Origin: Dasyornis broadbenti
Lineage: Eukaryota; Chordata; Aves; Passeriformes; Dasyornithidae
Direction: 5' to 3'
DNA length: 64,000 nt
Assembly (NCBI GenBank): GCA_013397935.1
Contig: VZRN01001184.1
Coordinates: 96,841 to 160,840, forward strand
The notes under the pieces were generated by a model. That model did no database searches and had not been told where the DNA came from. It saw nothing but the letters and a program-made list of their open reading frames with translations. This document shows positions 63,562-64,000 of this stretch, in pieces. Each line of letters begins with the position of its first letter. Position 1 is the first letter of the stretch. Position numbers and translations under genes: made by a program.

Positions 63562-63983
63562 GCAGCACCTCTCCTGTGAAGACAGGCAGTGAGATTTGGG
63601 GTTGTTCAGCCTGGAGAAGAGAAGGCTCCAGAGTGACCTTACACAAACCTTCCAGTACCTGAAGGGGACTTACAAAAGGGCGAAGAAGGACTTTTTACAA
63701 GGGCATGTATTGAGATGATAAGGGGGAATGGCTTTAAACTGAAAGAGGATAGGGTTAGATAACATATTAAGAAGAAATTCTTTGTTATGAGTTTGGTGAG
63801 ACACTGGAACAGGTTGTCCATAGAAGTCCTGGATGCCCCATCCCTGGAAGTGTTCAGGGCTGGGTTGGTGGGGGTTTTCAGTAGACTGGTCAGGTGGAAG
63901 ATGCTCTGCCCACAGGCAGGTAGGTTGTAACTAGGTGATCTTTAAGGTCCTTTTGAACCCAAACCATTCTATGATTCTATAAA
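63562..63983 (+). mobile_element. CR1 LINE 3' end, about 420 bp
   Basis: Clear CR1 order: 'gcacctctcctgtgaagacagg', 'ttgttcagcctggagaagagaaggctcc', 'ccttccagtacctgaagggg', 'ctttttacaagggcatgta', 'aatggctttaaactgaaagagg', 'agacactggaacaggttg', 'gatgccccatccctggaagtgttcag', 'gatctttaaggtcc' and tail CCATTCTATGATTCTATA. It is 5'-truncated near the end of ORF2 and followed by an A run at the window edge. It is the same general subfamily as the copy at 30885-31120, and well preserved. Confidence 0.95.
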
Positions 63984-64000
63984 AATACTAAAAAAAAAAA

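Overview
The window looks like vertebrate, almost certainly avian, nuclear DNA. The evidence is the repeat content. CR1-type LINE fragments with the bird-typical 3' end (repeated ATTCTATG-like octamers next to a 'ggttggaaggga' / 'tcccttccaacc' block) occur on both strands. Several solo long terminal repeats match, from memory, LTR families widespread in bird genomes. There are also AC/TA microsatellites and long A/T tracts in an AT-rich background. No bacterial, phage, organellar or CRISPR signature was seen. Two runs of N mark it as a draft assembly piece.

No convincing protein-coding gene, tRNA or rRNA was found. Open reading frames are short (longest about 146 codons), lack recognisable domains, and the longest lie inside repeats. 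The window is best read as a gene desert or part of a large intron. Short exons or lncRNA exons cannot be excluded by eye.

Layout. 1-2.0 kb: unique AT-rich DNA with a small perfect hairpin. 2.02-2.80 kb: solo LTR bounded by a perfect 5-bp target-site duplication. 2.8-9.7 kb: unique, with two GC-richer ORF-bearing patches (6.5 and 8.1 kb). 9.67-10.24 kb: solo LTR, plus strand. 10.2-22.7 kb: unique, with a CA microsatellite at 14.2 kb, two eroded CR1 tails (14.8 and 18.9 kb) and an assembly gap at 19.1 kb. 22.7-23.9 kb: the longest CR1, minus strand, with dead reverse-transcriptase remnants. 25.7-26.6 kb: a probable decayed repeat I cannot assign. 26.6-29.6 kb: unique, with a pyrimidine tract. 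29.6-30.2 kb: solo LTR, minus strand. 30.9-31.1 kb: CR1 3' end. 31-36.9 kb: unique. 36.9 kb: short CR1. 37.66-38.75 kb: a 1.1-kb GC-rich LTR, minus strand. 39.45 kb: eroded CR1. 39.6-48.8 kb: unique, including a patch at 42-42.8 kb that resembles a conserved regulatory element. 48.8-49.0 kb: CR1. 49-60.4 kb: unique with A/T-rich simple sequence. 60.5-64 kb: a repeat cluster of three CR1 pieces and one LTR.

The solo LTRs show past retroviral integrations whose internal genes were lost by LTR-LTR recombination. The CR1 pieces are 5'-truncated dead copies. I did not find a new coding system. The items most worth checking are the TSD-bounded LTR, the unassigned decayed repeat at 25.7-26.6 kb, the octamer-pair region near 42.8 kb and the unrecognised ORF at 8.1-8.3 kb. 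Family names rest on memory of consensus sequences, not on a search.
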